DNA from: Bacterioplanes sp.
GTDB lineage: Bacteria > Pseudomonadota > Gammaproteobacteria > Pseudomonadales > Oceanobacteraceae
NCBI GenBank assembly: GCA_014859445.1
Contig: JACUUC010000014.1
Location: 1-64,000 of the forward strand
Direction: 5' to 3'
Length of the DNA: 64,000 nucleotides
Below, one piece after another: positions 43,072 to 51,869 of the stretch; position 1 is the stretch's first letter; each line of letters starts with the position of its first letter. The notes under the pieces are model-generated. The model was not told the DNA's origin and did not search any database. It was given only the letters and a program-made list of their open reading frames with translations. The position numbers and the translations under genes are program-made.

Positions 43072-44834
43072 GCACCACCCTGCTGAACAATGTTGACCTC
43101 TGGACCAGCGCCGTGCACCACAAATCCACGGCGGGCCGAGGCAGTAATCGTAAGCTGGAACTGGCCGGCATCAACAAACTGCGCGAGCTGATTTTAGAAC
43201 TGGCCGTGCGCGGCAAATTGGTGCCACAGAATCCGGACGACGAACCGGCTTCGGAACTACTGAAACGGATTGAAGCCGAAAAAGCACAGCTGATAAAAGA
43301 CGGTAAGCTGAAAAAGCAGAAACCGCTGACGCCGGTGACGGATGAGGAAAAGCCCTTTGAACTGCCGCAGGGGTGGGAGTGGTCGAGACTGGGCGCGATA
43401 TCAGTAGCGAATACCGGATACGCATTTAAAAGTAGTCAGTACACTGAAAAGGGAACTTTCGTACTACGCGTCACCAATATTTCAACTGACGGGAAGATAA
43501 ACTCATCAGATGCTAAATATATTTGTGAGCAATCTGCGAATTCTGAATACAAAAATTTCAGCCTTGAAGCGGGCGATGTGCTGCTTGTCATGGTAGGTGG
43601 AAGTCTCGGAAAGATAGGCATCGTGGGCGCTGATGTACTCCCCGCTGTCTTAAACCAGAATATGTGGAAAATGCAGAGATTCGGAGGAATCGAGAAAGAC
43701 TACTTTGTAAGTATGCTTCGGTTCGTCAACGAGAACCAAGTTACCATAACAAACTCTACACATGGTCACCTTTCTCAAGGCGAATATTTATCTAAGTTAG
43801 CCCCCCTCCCCCCACTCGCCGAACAACAACGTATCGTCGCCAAAGTTGATGAACTGATGGCCCTCTGCGACCAGCTGGGGCAACAGAGCGAGCACCAGCT
43901 CGACGCCCACCAGCAGCTCACCGAAACCCTGCTGGCAACGCTGACTAACGCCACCAGCGCCCAGGAACTGAGCGACAACTGGCAACGCCTCGCCCAACAC
44001 TTCGACCTGCTGTTCTCCGGCCCCATGGGCACCTGGGCCATCGACCGCCTCAAAGACACCATTCTCCAGCTGGCGGTTATGGGCAAACTCGTCCCACAAA
44101 ACCCAGACGATGAGCCCGCCGCCGAACTGCTTAAACGCATCGACGCCGAAAAAGCCCGACTGGTCAAAGAAGGCAAAATCAAAAAACCAAAACCCCTGCC
44201 CCCCGTCAGCAACGACGAAAAACCCTTTGAACTGCCGCAGCGGTGGGAGTGGGCTAGACTAAGCCAAATACTACCCAAAATAACAGACGGCACTCATCAC
44301 TCCCCAACAAACACCGAAACTGGTGATTTTTTATATATTTCTGCCAAAAACATTAAAAATGAAGGCGTGCTTTTATCAAACGCTACTTATGTGACTAAAG
44401 AAGTTCACGAAGAGATTTTTGCGCGTTGCGACCCCGAGTTCGGCGACATCCTATACATAAAAGATGGGGCTACAACAGGAATAGCCACTATCAATAATTT
44501 GACCATACCATTCTCAATGCTATCGAGTGTTGCGTTACTCAAAGTATTGCCAAAGTTAAACAACAACCAGTTCATATTGAATACATTGCGCTCCCCGTTG
44601 TTTTACCAAGCAATGAGAGAAGGTATGACCGGCGTAGCTATCACACGTGTAACTCTTAAGAAACTGGAGCTAGCTACTCTCCCGCTCCCCCCTCTCGCCG
44701 AACAACAGCGCATTGTCGCCAAGGTGGATGAACTCTTTGCCCTCTGCGACCAGCTGAAAGAACGCCTGCAACAGGCCAGCGACACCCAGCTGAACCTCAC
44801 CGACGCCATCGTTGAAAAGGCCCTTAACTCATGA
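43068..44834 (+). CDS. hsdS: Type I specificity subunit
   Basis: 588 residues that choose the bipartite DNA target. Two target-recognition domains (about 110-240 and 400-545) are each followed by a conserved PLPPLAEQQRIVAKVDEL coil and preceded by a repeat (LVPQNPDDEPA(S/A)ELLKRI...EKPFELPQ-x-WEW). The repeats are nearly the same in protein and DNA. The recognition domains are AT-rich, the conserved parts GC-rich, a sign of domain exchange. The repeats could let recombination remove or swap a domain. Ends overlapping the DUF3800 gene by four bases. Confidence 0.93.
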   Translation: MSTTLLNNVDLWTSAVHHKSTAGRGSNRKLELAGINKLRELILELAVRGKLVPQNPDDEPASELLKRIEAEKAQLIKDGKLKKQKPLTPVTDEEKPFELPQGWEWSRLGAISVANTGYAFKSSQYTEKGTFVLRVTNISTDGKINSSDAKYICEQSANSEYKNFSLEAGDVLLVMVGGSLGKIGIVGADVLPAVLNQNMWKMQRFGGIEKDYFVSMLRFVNENQVTITNSTHGHLSQGEYLSKLAPLPPLAEQQRIVAKVDELMALCDQLGQQSEHQLDAHQQLTETLLATLTNATSAQELSDNWQRLAQHFDLLFSGPMGTWAIDRLKDTILQLAVMGKLVPQNPDDEPAAELLKRIDAEKARLVKEGKIKKPKPLPPVSNDEKPFELPQRWEWARLSQILPKITDGTHHSPTNTETGDFLYISAKNIKNEGVLLSNATYVTKEVHEEIFARCDPEFGDILYIKDGATTGIATINNLTIPFSMLSSVALLKVLPKLNNNQFILNTLRSPLFYQAMREGMTGVAITRVTLKKLELATLPLPPLAEQQRIVAKVDELFALCDQLKERLQQASDTQLNLTDAIVEKALNS

Positions 44835-45529
44835 GCCAGCAATTTAATGTGTACTGCGACGAGTCATGCCACCTCGAAAATGACAACCAGAAATCCATGG
44901 TACTCGGTGCTGTTTGGTGCCCAAAAGATAAACGCCTAGAGATAGCGAAACGATTGCGTGAAATAAAGGTAAAGCACAATTTACCGCCCGATTTTGAAGT
45001 AAAATGGACTAAAGTCAGCCCTTCAAAGCTCAAATTCTATTCAGAGCTGATTGATTACTTCTTTGATGATGACGACCTGCACTTTCGCGCGCTCGTCGTG
45101 CCGGATAAGAGTATTCTTAACCACTCAGGCTTTAATCAAAACCACGATGACTGGTATTACAAGATGTACTTTTCCATGCTGAAAGTTATCTTTAATCCCC
45201 ATTGTCGATACAAAATATTCATCGACATAAAAGACACACTGGGGCATGAAAAAGTACGCATTCTGCATGATGCCCTGTGCAATAACGCTTACGACTTTTC
45301 TCGACACATGATTATGGACATTAAGCGTGTGCATTCGCATGAAATGGAGCAACTGCAACTGGCAGACCTTCTCATCGGTGCGCTCAGTTACTTACACCGC
45401 GGGTTGAACAGCAATGCAGCCAAACTCAGCCTGATTAATCGTATCAAAGAGCGAAGCCGATACAGCCTTAAATTGACGACCATGCCAGCCGAACAAAAAT
45501 TCAACCTTCTTATTTGGCAGGGTCGCTAA
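44831..45529 (+). CDS. DUF3800 protein, putative RNase H-fold nuclease
   Basis: 232 residues. Acidic residues in the DUF3800 places: NVYCDES (Asp10), KIFIDIKDT (Asp132), and HEMEQLQLADLLIGA (Glu171, Asp179). These suggest a metal-dependent RNase H-like active site; no substrate is known. The ATG overlaps the hsdS stop by four bases, so it is translated together with the restriction operon. It is followed at one base by the next gene. Likely an accessory defence protein, by context only. Confidence 0.75.
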   Translation: MSQQFNVYCDESCHLENDNQKSMVLGAVWCPKDKRLEIAKRLREIKVKHNLPPDFEVKWTKVSPSKLKFYSELIDYFFDDDDLHFRALVVPDKSILNHSGFNQNHDDWYYKMYFSMLKVIFNPHCRYKIFIDIKDTLGHEKVRILHDALCNNAYDFSRHMIMDIKRVHSHEMEQLQLADLLIGALSYLHRGLNSNAAKLSLINRIKERSRYSLKLTTMPAEQKFNLLIWQGR

Positions 45530-45530
45530 G

Positions 45531-46013
45531 ATGGAAAATTCGGTCAACTGGTTACCCGAACTGGAATTTTTTGCGAGTTATGACGGCGACTGGGAAAAAT
45601 ACCTTCACGCTCTTTATGCGATTTTTCATGCCGATTTCGTTGCTTCAAAGCCCAGCTATCAGGGCGTTCGGCTCGGGCTAAAGCGGCACCCGATGATTCA
45701 GGGCAAAGAGGCAACGTTCTGGCACATTATCAGCACCGGCGACAACGAAGAAGACAGAGTTCCAGACTTTCGCCGCTGCGAGCGCATACGCTGGCCGAAA
45801 CCACTGATTGAGAATGTTCCAAACGATGACATTAAGGTGTGGACCGAGAGACGCAACAGCGAAGACCGCATACATTTATGGCTTGAAAGCGAAGGGTACT
45901 TGCTGGTTTTAAATAAACGCAGAGATTACTTGCTATGGACAGCCTTCTATGTGGAAAAGCAACACCAAAGAGACAAGTACAAGAAGCGCTGGGAGAGATA
46001 CAAGGGTATTTAG
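45531..46013 (+). CDS. Hypothetical protein paired with the DUF3800 gene
   Basis: 160 residues, starting one base after the DUF3800 stop. N-terminal helix (WEKYLHALYAIFHADFV), then RHPMIQGKEATFWHIIS, RRCERIRWPKPLIENV and a C-terminal VWTERRNSEDRIHLWLESEGYLLVL followed by YLLWTAFYVEKQHQRDKYKK. The alternating strand pattern and the conserved-looking Arg, His and Lys residues at the C-terminus remind me of small RNase folds of the barnase/RelE class. I cannot confirm this from the sequence alone. It may be a toxin or effector controlled by its neighbour. Confidence 0.5.
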   Translation: MENSVNWLPELEFFASYDGDWEKYLHALYAIFHADFVASKPSYQGVRLGLKRHPMIQGKEATFWHIISTGDNEEDRVPDFRRCERIRWPKPLIENVPNDDIKVWTERRNSEDRIHLWLESEGYLLVLNKRRDYLLWTAFYVEKQHQRDKYKKRWERYKGI

Positions 46014-46387
46014 GCTGGCCGCGCCTACTGTGAGCAGACGGGGCCGTAACTCCTTCTACACTGACGCCATAGCATTAGACTGGTAGATGAGCTGACGTGA
46101 ATTGTAGTGATAGAATCCAAAAATGCAATAGCCAGACTGCGCTTATGTAAAAGTTGATCGACAAGCTGCTGGGATATGCAGTTTCAATATAAACGCTCAA
46201 CATAGGCACCGTTACTGCCTTTAAAGCATAAAAAACCCCCGCGTATGACATCCTACCGAAGTAAGAGCAAAGAGGCGGGGGCCGTGTTAGTGGCGACTTT
46301 AGGGCGCTGGCAAGAATCTGTCAACTCAATGAGGCAGCTCCTAACCCAGCCAACTGGTTCAGGATAAATAATCAGGAAGAGGATTGT
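46014..46387. other. 374-base gap with a minus-strand terminator
   Basis: No plus-strand gene here. At about 46228-46280, CCCCCGC and GCGGGGG flank 34 bases, with an A-run on the left, so the structure works as a terminator for minus-strand transcription. On the minus strand a short reading frame overlapping it (MSYAGVFYALKAVTVP...) has no ribosome site I trust. The gap may hold a decayed gene or an antisense RNA. Confidence 0.4.
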
Positions 46388-47485
46388 ATGGCCATTCAGC
46401 AAGGCATCTGGCGTATTAACGCCAATAACGTAACCAGCGCACCACTGCGGCTGCAAACTGCTCGCCTAGACGATGAGAATCAGCTGGAAGAGCTGATTGT
46501 GCAGGATGTGTCCATCATCAACGCCGATTGGCTGTTGATTGGCCGTCAGGTGCGCACCAGCTTTGATAAGCGCATCGACCTGCTGGCACTGGATGCCAAT
46601 GGCAGCGTTATCATCATCGAACTTAAACGCGATAAAACACCGCGTGACGTGGTGGCACAAGCCATAGATTACGCCTCATGGGTAGAAACCCTAGAAGACA
46701 ACCAACTGGTTGATTGCTACGTTGATTTTGCCACCCGGCACAAACTGTCAGAGCAAAGCCTCGATTTAGCCTTCAAAGCCAAATTCGGTTTGTCACTAGC
46801 CGATGTCACGCTGAACGATTCTCACCAGATGGTGATTGTGGCGTCAGAGCTGGATGCCAGCACAGAGCGCATCATCACCTACCTGAACGACCGCCATGGC
46901 GTAGGTATTAACGCAGTGTTTTTTTCTGCGTTCACGGATGGCAATAACCGCTACTTATCACGCGCATGGATGATAGACCCACAAGAAACTCAACAACTGG
47001 TGAGCACCCGTGGCGCACGTGAACCATGGAATGGTGAGTTTTATGTATCGTTCGGCGAAAATGAAGAACGTAACTGGGATGATGCTCGTGAACATGGCTA
47101 TATCTCCGCTGGCGGCGGCCAGTGGTATTCCAATACGCTGAATATGCTGGCCGAAGGCGACCGTGTTTGGGTAAACATTCCTAAAACCGGCTATGTAGGC
47201 GTAGGTATTGTCACGGACGAGCGACAACGTATTGATACACTCTGCGTAAATGGCCAACCACTGACCAGCCTTACCACCAAGATTGATTACATCGACTTTG
47301 CAGAAGAAACGGATGAGTTGGCCGAATACGCTGTGCCGGTAAAATGGATATTCACCGTGCCAGCGACCAACGCTTTCAGCGAAACTGGGTTATTCGGCAA
47401 CCAGAATACAGTATGCAAACCAACCACCACCAAATGGCGACATACGGTAGAGCGATTAAAAACGACATGGAAGATTGAAAGCTGA
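46388..47485 (+). CDS. NucS/DUF91-like nuclease with C-terminal PUA-like domain
   Basis: 365 residues. The N-terminal domain has the PD-(D/E)xK layout: RIDLLALD (Asp64), VIIIELK (Glu78-x-Lys80) and QAIDYASW (Gln91), as in DUF91/NucS-type nucleases. The C-terminal half has a beta-barrel-like pattern (GEFYVSFGENEERNWDD, GDRVWVNIPKTGYVGVGIV) similar to EVE/PUA modified-base readers. A nuclease joined to a base reader would fit a modification-dependent restriction enzyme. AGGA lies upstream of the ATG. The last gene of the island, ended by a strong terminator. Confidence 0.65.
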   Translation: MAIQQGIWRINANNVTSAPLRLQTARLDDENQLEELIVQDVSIINADWLLIGRQVRTSFDKRIDLLALDANGSVIIIELKRDKTPRDVVAQAIDYASWVETLEDNQLVDCYVDFATRHKLSEQSLDLAFKAKFGLSLADVTLNDSHQMVIVASELDASTERIITYLNDRHGVGINAVFFSAFTDGNNRYLSRAWMIDPQETQQLVSTRGAREPWNGEFYVSFGENEERNWDDAREHGYISAGGGQWYSNTLNMLAEGDRVWVNIPKTGYVGVGIVTDERQRIDTLCVNGQPLTSLTTKIDYIDFAEETDELAEYAVPVKWIFTVPATNAFSETGLFGNQNTVCKPTTTKWRHTVERLKTTWKIES

Positions 47486-47512
47486 CCAATGTGCTTGTCG
47501 TATTCCAGAATC

Positions 47513-47541
47513 AGCCGCTATTTTTCAGTAGCGGCTTTTTT
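47513..47541 (+). terminator. Terminator at the end of the island cargo
   Basis: AGCCGCTA, loop, TAGCGGCT followed by TTTTT. Strong, plus-strand direction, 28 bases after the nuclease gene. Confidence 0.92.
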
Positions 47542-47593
47542 CTCCCCTTTGTCAAAAACCATGACACACCGACACACCAGCCTTAAACAAAAC

Positions 47594-47612
47594 GGGGTAA
47601 CAACTGGGGTAC
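47594..47612. repeat. Integrase arm-type repeats, right end
   Basis: GGGGTAAC at 47594 and GGGGTAC at 47606, with the same 12-bp spacing as at the left end (35404, 35416). 17 of 20 positions match the left pair. Confidence 0.6.
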
Positions 47613-47674
47613 AAATCCATCAATAAATTAAATTTATCCAATTAAATCAATAGCTTATATTATTAATTCGGACT

Positions 47675-47689
47675 CCTGTGGGGAGGCCA
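47675..47689. other. attR, right attachment site of genomic island
   Basis: CCTGTGGGGAGGCCA, identical to the end of tRNA-Arg at 35275-35289. It lies 4 bases from the stop of the ampG-like gene, so the tRNA and that gene were neighbours before insertion. Confidence 0.85.
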
Positions 47690-47692
47690 TGA

Positions 47693-49078
47693 CTAACCCG
47701 TTCGTTGCTGCTCCGATGATTCGTCGATTGGGTAGCGCTTCATAATCCACCACAACAGTGGCAAGCCCACCAGCGCAATCACCGCGCACAGTTTGAAAAA
47801 CAACACCCAATCATTATCAAGCGCTTCAACCATCATGCCACTGCTGGCCGAAAACCAGATTCTGGCCAAATTGGATAACGATGCTAATAATGCGTATTGC
47901 GTGGCGGTATAAGCACTGTTACAAAGCGACGACAGATAAGCCACTAAAGCAACGGTAACCAGCCCCGTGGTGAAGGAGTCTGACATTACAGCAAAGATAA
48001 ATACGCCTTGATGCTGACCCATCGAGGCTAACCAAGCAAAACTCACATTGGTTGCGGCCGTGGCAAAACCCGACACGAACAACGACTTTAAAATGCCAAT
48101 GCGAGCAACCAAAATACCACCAATGACAATACCGATTAAGTTCGCGAGCGTGCCGTACACTTTACCAACTTTGGCGATATCGGTGAGTTCAAACCCTAGC
48201 TCTCGATAAAAAACACCGGACATACGCCCAAGTAAGGCATCACCCAACTTGAACACAAAGATAAAGATCAGTATTAGCAACCAGCCATCGCGCCGAGCAA
48301 ACTCAATCAGTGGCGCAGCAACCGTTAAGTAAAACCAACTAATGACATGACGAAAGACACTGGGTAAACCACGCCAGCGCTGAACCTCGGCAACGGTCTT
48401 TTGTTCATGTTGCAAGGTGTCAGCACTGACGACCACAACCGGTTCAGGGCTGAGCAACACCGCCGCGATGCCGATGAGTACCCCAAACGCTAAAAGCAAA
48501 TAGGCCGCCTGCCAACCAAAGGCATGAGCCAGATACAAACCACCCGCACCACCAACCAGAGTGCCACCTAAGTGCCACCCCCAGATACCGGCAGCGGAAC
48601 CTGCACCATATTGAGCGCGGTCGAGGATTTCGATGCGGTACGCATCAATGACGATATCTTGGGTGGCGGAAACAAAGGTAACAAACAAAACCGCCAGCGC
48701 CATGGTAGCCAAACCCACCGCCGGATCGATTCCGGCAAGAATGACAATGGCGATCAGCAACAAGACTTGCGTCAATAGTGCCCAAGATCGACGCCGTCCC
48801 AAGCGGACACCCAACCACGGAATCCGAACACGATCCAATAGTGGCGCCCAGAGGAAATTAATGGCATACGGCGTAGATGCCAAAGCAAAGAGGCCAATAT
48901 CGGCTTTACTCACTCCGACATCACGCAACCATATACTGAGATTGGAAAACACCAAGGGAGCTGGTAAGCCACTGGAGAAGCCGAGTGCCAGCAACGTCAG
49001 CATTCGGCGATCCCGATAGGGCGCAAACCACAATTGCAGGTGCACATGCAACTGCTCGATATAGTTAGAGACAGTCAA
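47693..49078 (-). CDS. ampG: AmpG-like MFS permease
   Basis: 461 residues, 12 or more membrane helices. N-terminal LALGFSSGLPAPLVFSNLSIWL is typical of AmpG, which brings anhydro-muropeptides into the cytoplasm for recycling and links to beta-lactamase induction. LGRRRSWALL and ATQDIVIDAYRIEIL are also family-like. The gene ends four bases from attR and is intact. Substrate is an inference from family. Confidence 0.82.
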   Translation of the reverse strand: MTVSNYIEQLHVHLQLWFAPYRDRRMLTLLALGFSSGLPAPLVFSNLSIWLRDVGVSKADIGLFALASTPYAINFLWAPLLDRVRIPWLGVRLGRRRSWALLTQVLLLIAIVILAGIDPAVGLATMALAVLFVTFVSATQDIVIDAYRIEILDRAQYGAGSAAGIWGWHLGGTLVGGAGGLYLAHAFGWQAAYLLLAFGVLIGIAAVLLSPEPVVVVSADTLQHEQKTVAEVQRWRGLPSVFRHVISWFYLTVAAPLIEFARRDGWLLILIFIFVFKLGDALLGRMSGVFYRELGFELTDIAKVGKVYGTLANLIGIVIGGILVARIGILKSLFVSGFATAATNVSFAWLASMGQHQGVFIFAVMSDSFTTGLVTVALVAYLSSLCNSAYTATQYALLASLSNLARIWFSASSGMMVEALDNDWVLFFKLCAVIALVGLPLLWWIMKRYPIDESSEQQRTG

Positions 49079-49115
49079 TGTGCATCTCGGTTAGTGCATT
49101 GGAGAACAGATATCA

Positions 49116-49601
49116 TTAATCTTTAAAGTTCTTAAACGCCAGTGGCATTTCGATGGATTCGTCGTTACGAAGCAATGCCATCACCGCCTGCAGATCATCT
49201 CGGCTTTTACCTTGGATACGAACCGTGTCACCTTGCACAGCGGCTTGTACTTTCAATTTGCTGTCTTTGATTTTTTTCACCATTTTACGAGCCAAATCAG
49301 CGTCAATACCTTGTCGCATGGTGGCATTTACTTTGACAATTTTGCCCGAACCTTGTGGCGCACTGTATTCCAAACAACTGACTTTAATGCCTCGTTTGGT
49401 CATGGCGCCGGTTAACATGGATTTCATCTGCTCAATTTGGAAATCGTGATTGGCGGCCATGGTAACGACTAGATCTTTCATTTCAAAACTGGCATCGACA
49501 CCACGAAAATCAAAACGCGTACTCAGTTCGCGGTTAGCCTGATCCACGGCATTACTGGCTTCGTGTTTATCAACTTCCGACACCACATCGAATGATGGCA
49601 T
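49116..49601 (-). CDS. yajQ: YajQ-family nucleotide-binding protein
   Basis: 161 residues: MPSFDVVSEVDKHEASNAVDQ at the start, then STRFDFRGVDASFE and RIQGKSRDDLQAVMALLR at the end. Members bind nucleotides, including c-di-GMP in some species. Length is normal. AGGAG precedes the ATG. Confidence 0.93.
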   Translation of the reverse strand: MPSFDVVSEVDKHEASNAVDQANRELSTRFDFRGVDASFEMKDLVVTMAANHDFQIEQMKSMLTGAMTKRGIKVSCLEYSAPQGSGKIVKVNATMRQGIDADLARKMVKKIKDSKLKVQAAVQGDTVRIQGKSRDDLQAVMALLRNDESIEMPLAFKNFKD

Positions 49602-49688
49602 GATATATTTCTCCTATACTCTGTAAGGCTGCATATATACCGCGAGCCATGCGGAAATGCAAAACTGGCAGAGGCACCAAATTAGGCT

Positions 49689-50654
49689 ATGGTAATGATT
49701 ATGGAAACCAAAATGACACTTCACGGCCCTGGGGTCTATTACTTTGCCATTGGCGGTGTAAAAGAAAGTCCCATTTTCAACTCCGTATTTGAATTCGAAT
49801 ACGGTGTTAATGCGCTGGCCAGCCTACCCAGTACACGCTTAATTGCTTTTCATCTTGAATCCGATCACTTGCACTGCGTGCTACGTTGCGAGCGTGATTG
49901 GTCTGAAGTGTTCGACGATTTGCAACGCGCTTTCGAAAATTTGCATGAGCGCTGTTGGGGCAAGCGTAAAGCGATTTTATCCGATCAAGGTACCGTTCTT
50001 CTGATTGATGAACAGGCCTATCTTGCAGACTTAGTGCTGGAGCTGCATCGCTTACCCGTCATTCAAAAACGTGTGGTTGATGCCTCTCTGTATCCTTGGA
50101 GCAGCGATCATCTGTATCGACTAAAAAATCCACCTACGTGGATCGAAACCGACGCGGCACTCAACCTACTATGCAATACACGTCACAATCGTCACGAACG
50201 TTATGCCGCCGTCATGGCACAACCCGCCAAAGCCGTACTTGATCTCCAGCAAGGCAATCACGCCCTGTATCAAGCACTGGCACGAGACACGTTTATTGAC
50301 CGTCATTTAAAGCGATCGGCTCTGGTGCAATCACAGCGCAGTCGAGAAGACAGTCGCCGACTGTTTGACGATGCCTGTGATCTTGTCGCCGATTGCTTTT
50401 CAATCAACAAAGTCGACTTACAAGACAGCAGTCAACGCCGTCAATTCAACCGGCTTATGCCGGTTGTGGTGTATTTATTGCGTGATCGCGGTCTGCATTA
50501 TGATGACATCACGCGTTTGGTGGGCGAGGACGAAGATCGACTGCAACTGTGGTTACGCAATCTGAAAGCGGATCATGCGCCTGCGTTACTCAATCGCATC
50601 ATGCAACGTTGGTCCCCCACTCCTATGGCCATGAGCGAACTGATCACAGAATGA
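49689..50654 (+). CDS. RAYT-like Y1 transposase homologue, probably catalytically dead
   Basis: 321 residues. The N-terminal region follows REP-associated tyrosine transposases: the His-x-His metal pair is present (SDHLHCVL, residues 60 and 62) and the YPWSS motif also. In place of the usual YxHxNPV the sequence is ELHRLPV (Glu118), so the nucleophilic tyrosine is replaced. A DnaA-C-terminal-like helical region (about 235-300, with LMPVVVYLLRDRGLHYDDITRLVGED) may bind DNA. It could be a domesticated DNA-binding protein. The start is uncertain, with ATG codons at 49689, 49698 and 49701. Its stop overlaps the next gene start by four bases. Confidence 0.75.
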   Translation: MVMIMETKMTLHGPGVYYFAIGGVKESPIFNSVFEFEYGVNALASLPSTRLIAFHLESDHLHCVLRCERDWSEVFDDLQRAFENLHERCWGKRKAILSDQGTVLLIDEQAYLADLVLELHRLPVIQKRVVDASLYPWSSDHLYRLKNPPTWIETDAALNLLCNTRHNRHERYAAVMAQPAKAVLDLQQGNHALYQALARDTFIDRHLKRSALVQSQRSREDSRRLFDDACDLVADCFSINKVDLQDSSQRRQFNRLMPVVVYLLRDRGLHYDDITRLVGEDEDRLQLWLRNLKADHAPALLNRIMQRWSPTPMAMSELITE

Positions 50655-51538
50655 CGTCGCACATCGGCATCTTAGGTATGGGAGCCATCGGTTCACTGAT
50701 GGCATTTCATTGGCGTGAGTTGACAACGTTTGCCGTTCAACGCGATGGCACCCCATGCCGACGAACCCTAATCGACCAAAACAACGCCGCTCATCCATTA
50801 ACGCTGCCTGCATGGCAGGGAGAAGACCTCGATTGGTTAGTCGTGTGCACCAAAGCGGCGGATACCCTATCGGCATTGCAAACACTGGCCCCAGCGCTAG
50901 GCGCTATTGAACGCATTTTACTCATTCAAAACGGCATGGGGCAGCAGCAACAGGTTGCAAACTGGCTGGCCAAACAAAAACATCAGCCTGAATTATGGGT
51001 TGGTAGTAGCACAGAAGGTGCGTATCGTCAGACCGACAACGTCGTTGTGTATGCTGGCGTCGGACAAACCGTGATTGGCTCTTGGCATGACCAACAGCAA
51101 GCGGATGATATCGCGCTCCCTAACACCATGCTCGTGGATAACATGCATGAACGTCTCATCAGCAAGTTGGCGGTGAATGCCGTTATTAATCCGCTTACGG
51201 CGCATTATCGCTGTCGCAATGGCGAGCTACTCAGCAATGAGCAACGCGCGTCACACCTACAGCAATTAGCAGAAGAGGTCGAGGCACTCTATCTTGCATT
51301 GGCTTGGCCACTGCCTTCGCCTTGGTTGCCATACGTTCGCGGCATTGCCCACGCCACCGCCCATAATCGGTCCTCTACATTACAAGACATTCTGGCGGGG
51401 CGCCCCCACGAACTTTCGTACATCAATGGCTATCTTCAGACGTTTGCTCAACAGCAAGACATCGCCATGCCCAAACACGATGAACTAATCGCTGTGCTTT
51501 CGATAAAGCCACTTGACCTATCCGACCACAACCACTAA
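50651..51538 (+). CDS. 2-dehydropantoate 2-reductase (PanE-like)
   Basis: 295 residues from the ATG at 50651, which overlaps the previous stop (ATGA); an upstream in-frame start at 50549 is unlikely. N-terminal Rossmann motif GILGMGAIGSLMAFHW, then VCTKAADTL and LLIQNGMG (about 95-102), and the C-terminal SKLAVNAVINPLTA with the catalytic Lys. Reduces ketopantoate in the coenzyme A pathway in PanE; paralogues with other substrates exist. Confidence 0.82.
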   Translation: MTSHIGILGMGAIGSLMAFHWRELTTFAVQRDGTPCRRTLIDQNNAAHPLTLPAWQGEDLDWLVVCTKAADTLSALQTLAPALGAIERILLIQNGMGQQQQVANWLAKQKHQPELWVGSSTEGAYRQTDNVVVYAGVGQTVIGSWHDQQQADDIALPNTMLVDNMHERLISKLAVNAVINPLTAHYRCRNGELLSNEQRASHLQQLAEEVEALYLALAWPLPSPWLPYVRGIAHATAHNRSSTLQDILAGRPHELSYINGYLQTFAQQQDIAMPKHDELIAVLSIKPLDLSDHNH

Positions 51539-51551
51539 CCTGCGCGACTTC

Positions 51552-51755
51552 AGGTGCCCCGCTGCATTCAGCAAAGGGGTTAAACGGGAAGATTGGTGCT
51601 GCGCAATAGCGCAAATGCCAACGCTGCCCCCGCAACGGTGATCGACCACAACTGCTAACCAAATGCCACTGTACTAACGAAGTATGGGAAGGCGTTAGCA
51701 GCGATTTTGGCTTTATGCCGTAATCAGGTCGTCAGCCCGGATACCGGCCTGAATA
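51552..51755 (+). ncRNA. Cobalamin riboswitch
   Basis: Conserved blocks in order: GGTGCCCC...AAAGGGGTTAAACGGGAA, then GGTG, the GCTGCCCCCGCAACGGTGA core, and the B12 box GTCAGCCCGGATACCGGCCTG. It lies before btuB and a cobalamin adenosyltransferase, matching its known regulation: B12 binding turns the genes off. The 115 bases between it and btuB hold no clear terminator, so control may be at translation. Confidence 0.93.
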
Positions 51756-51869
51756 AAATCATGCAACGTATTGCGGTGGGCGATGCGGGTATAAGCTACA
51801 AATCTATTTATTTCTGGCTTACTCCCAACCTTTTGTCTGCCGAGTGGTATTTCACCAATCGGACAACTT

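Noticed and set aside
46253-46456. Minus-strand 67-residue frame at the start of the nuclease gene
   Set aside because: It overlaps the coding start of the plus-strand nuclease gene, and the composition is like a shadow frame. It may be part of a decayed gene, so I note it only within the gap entry.
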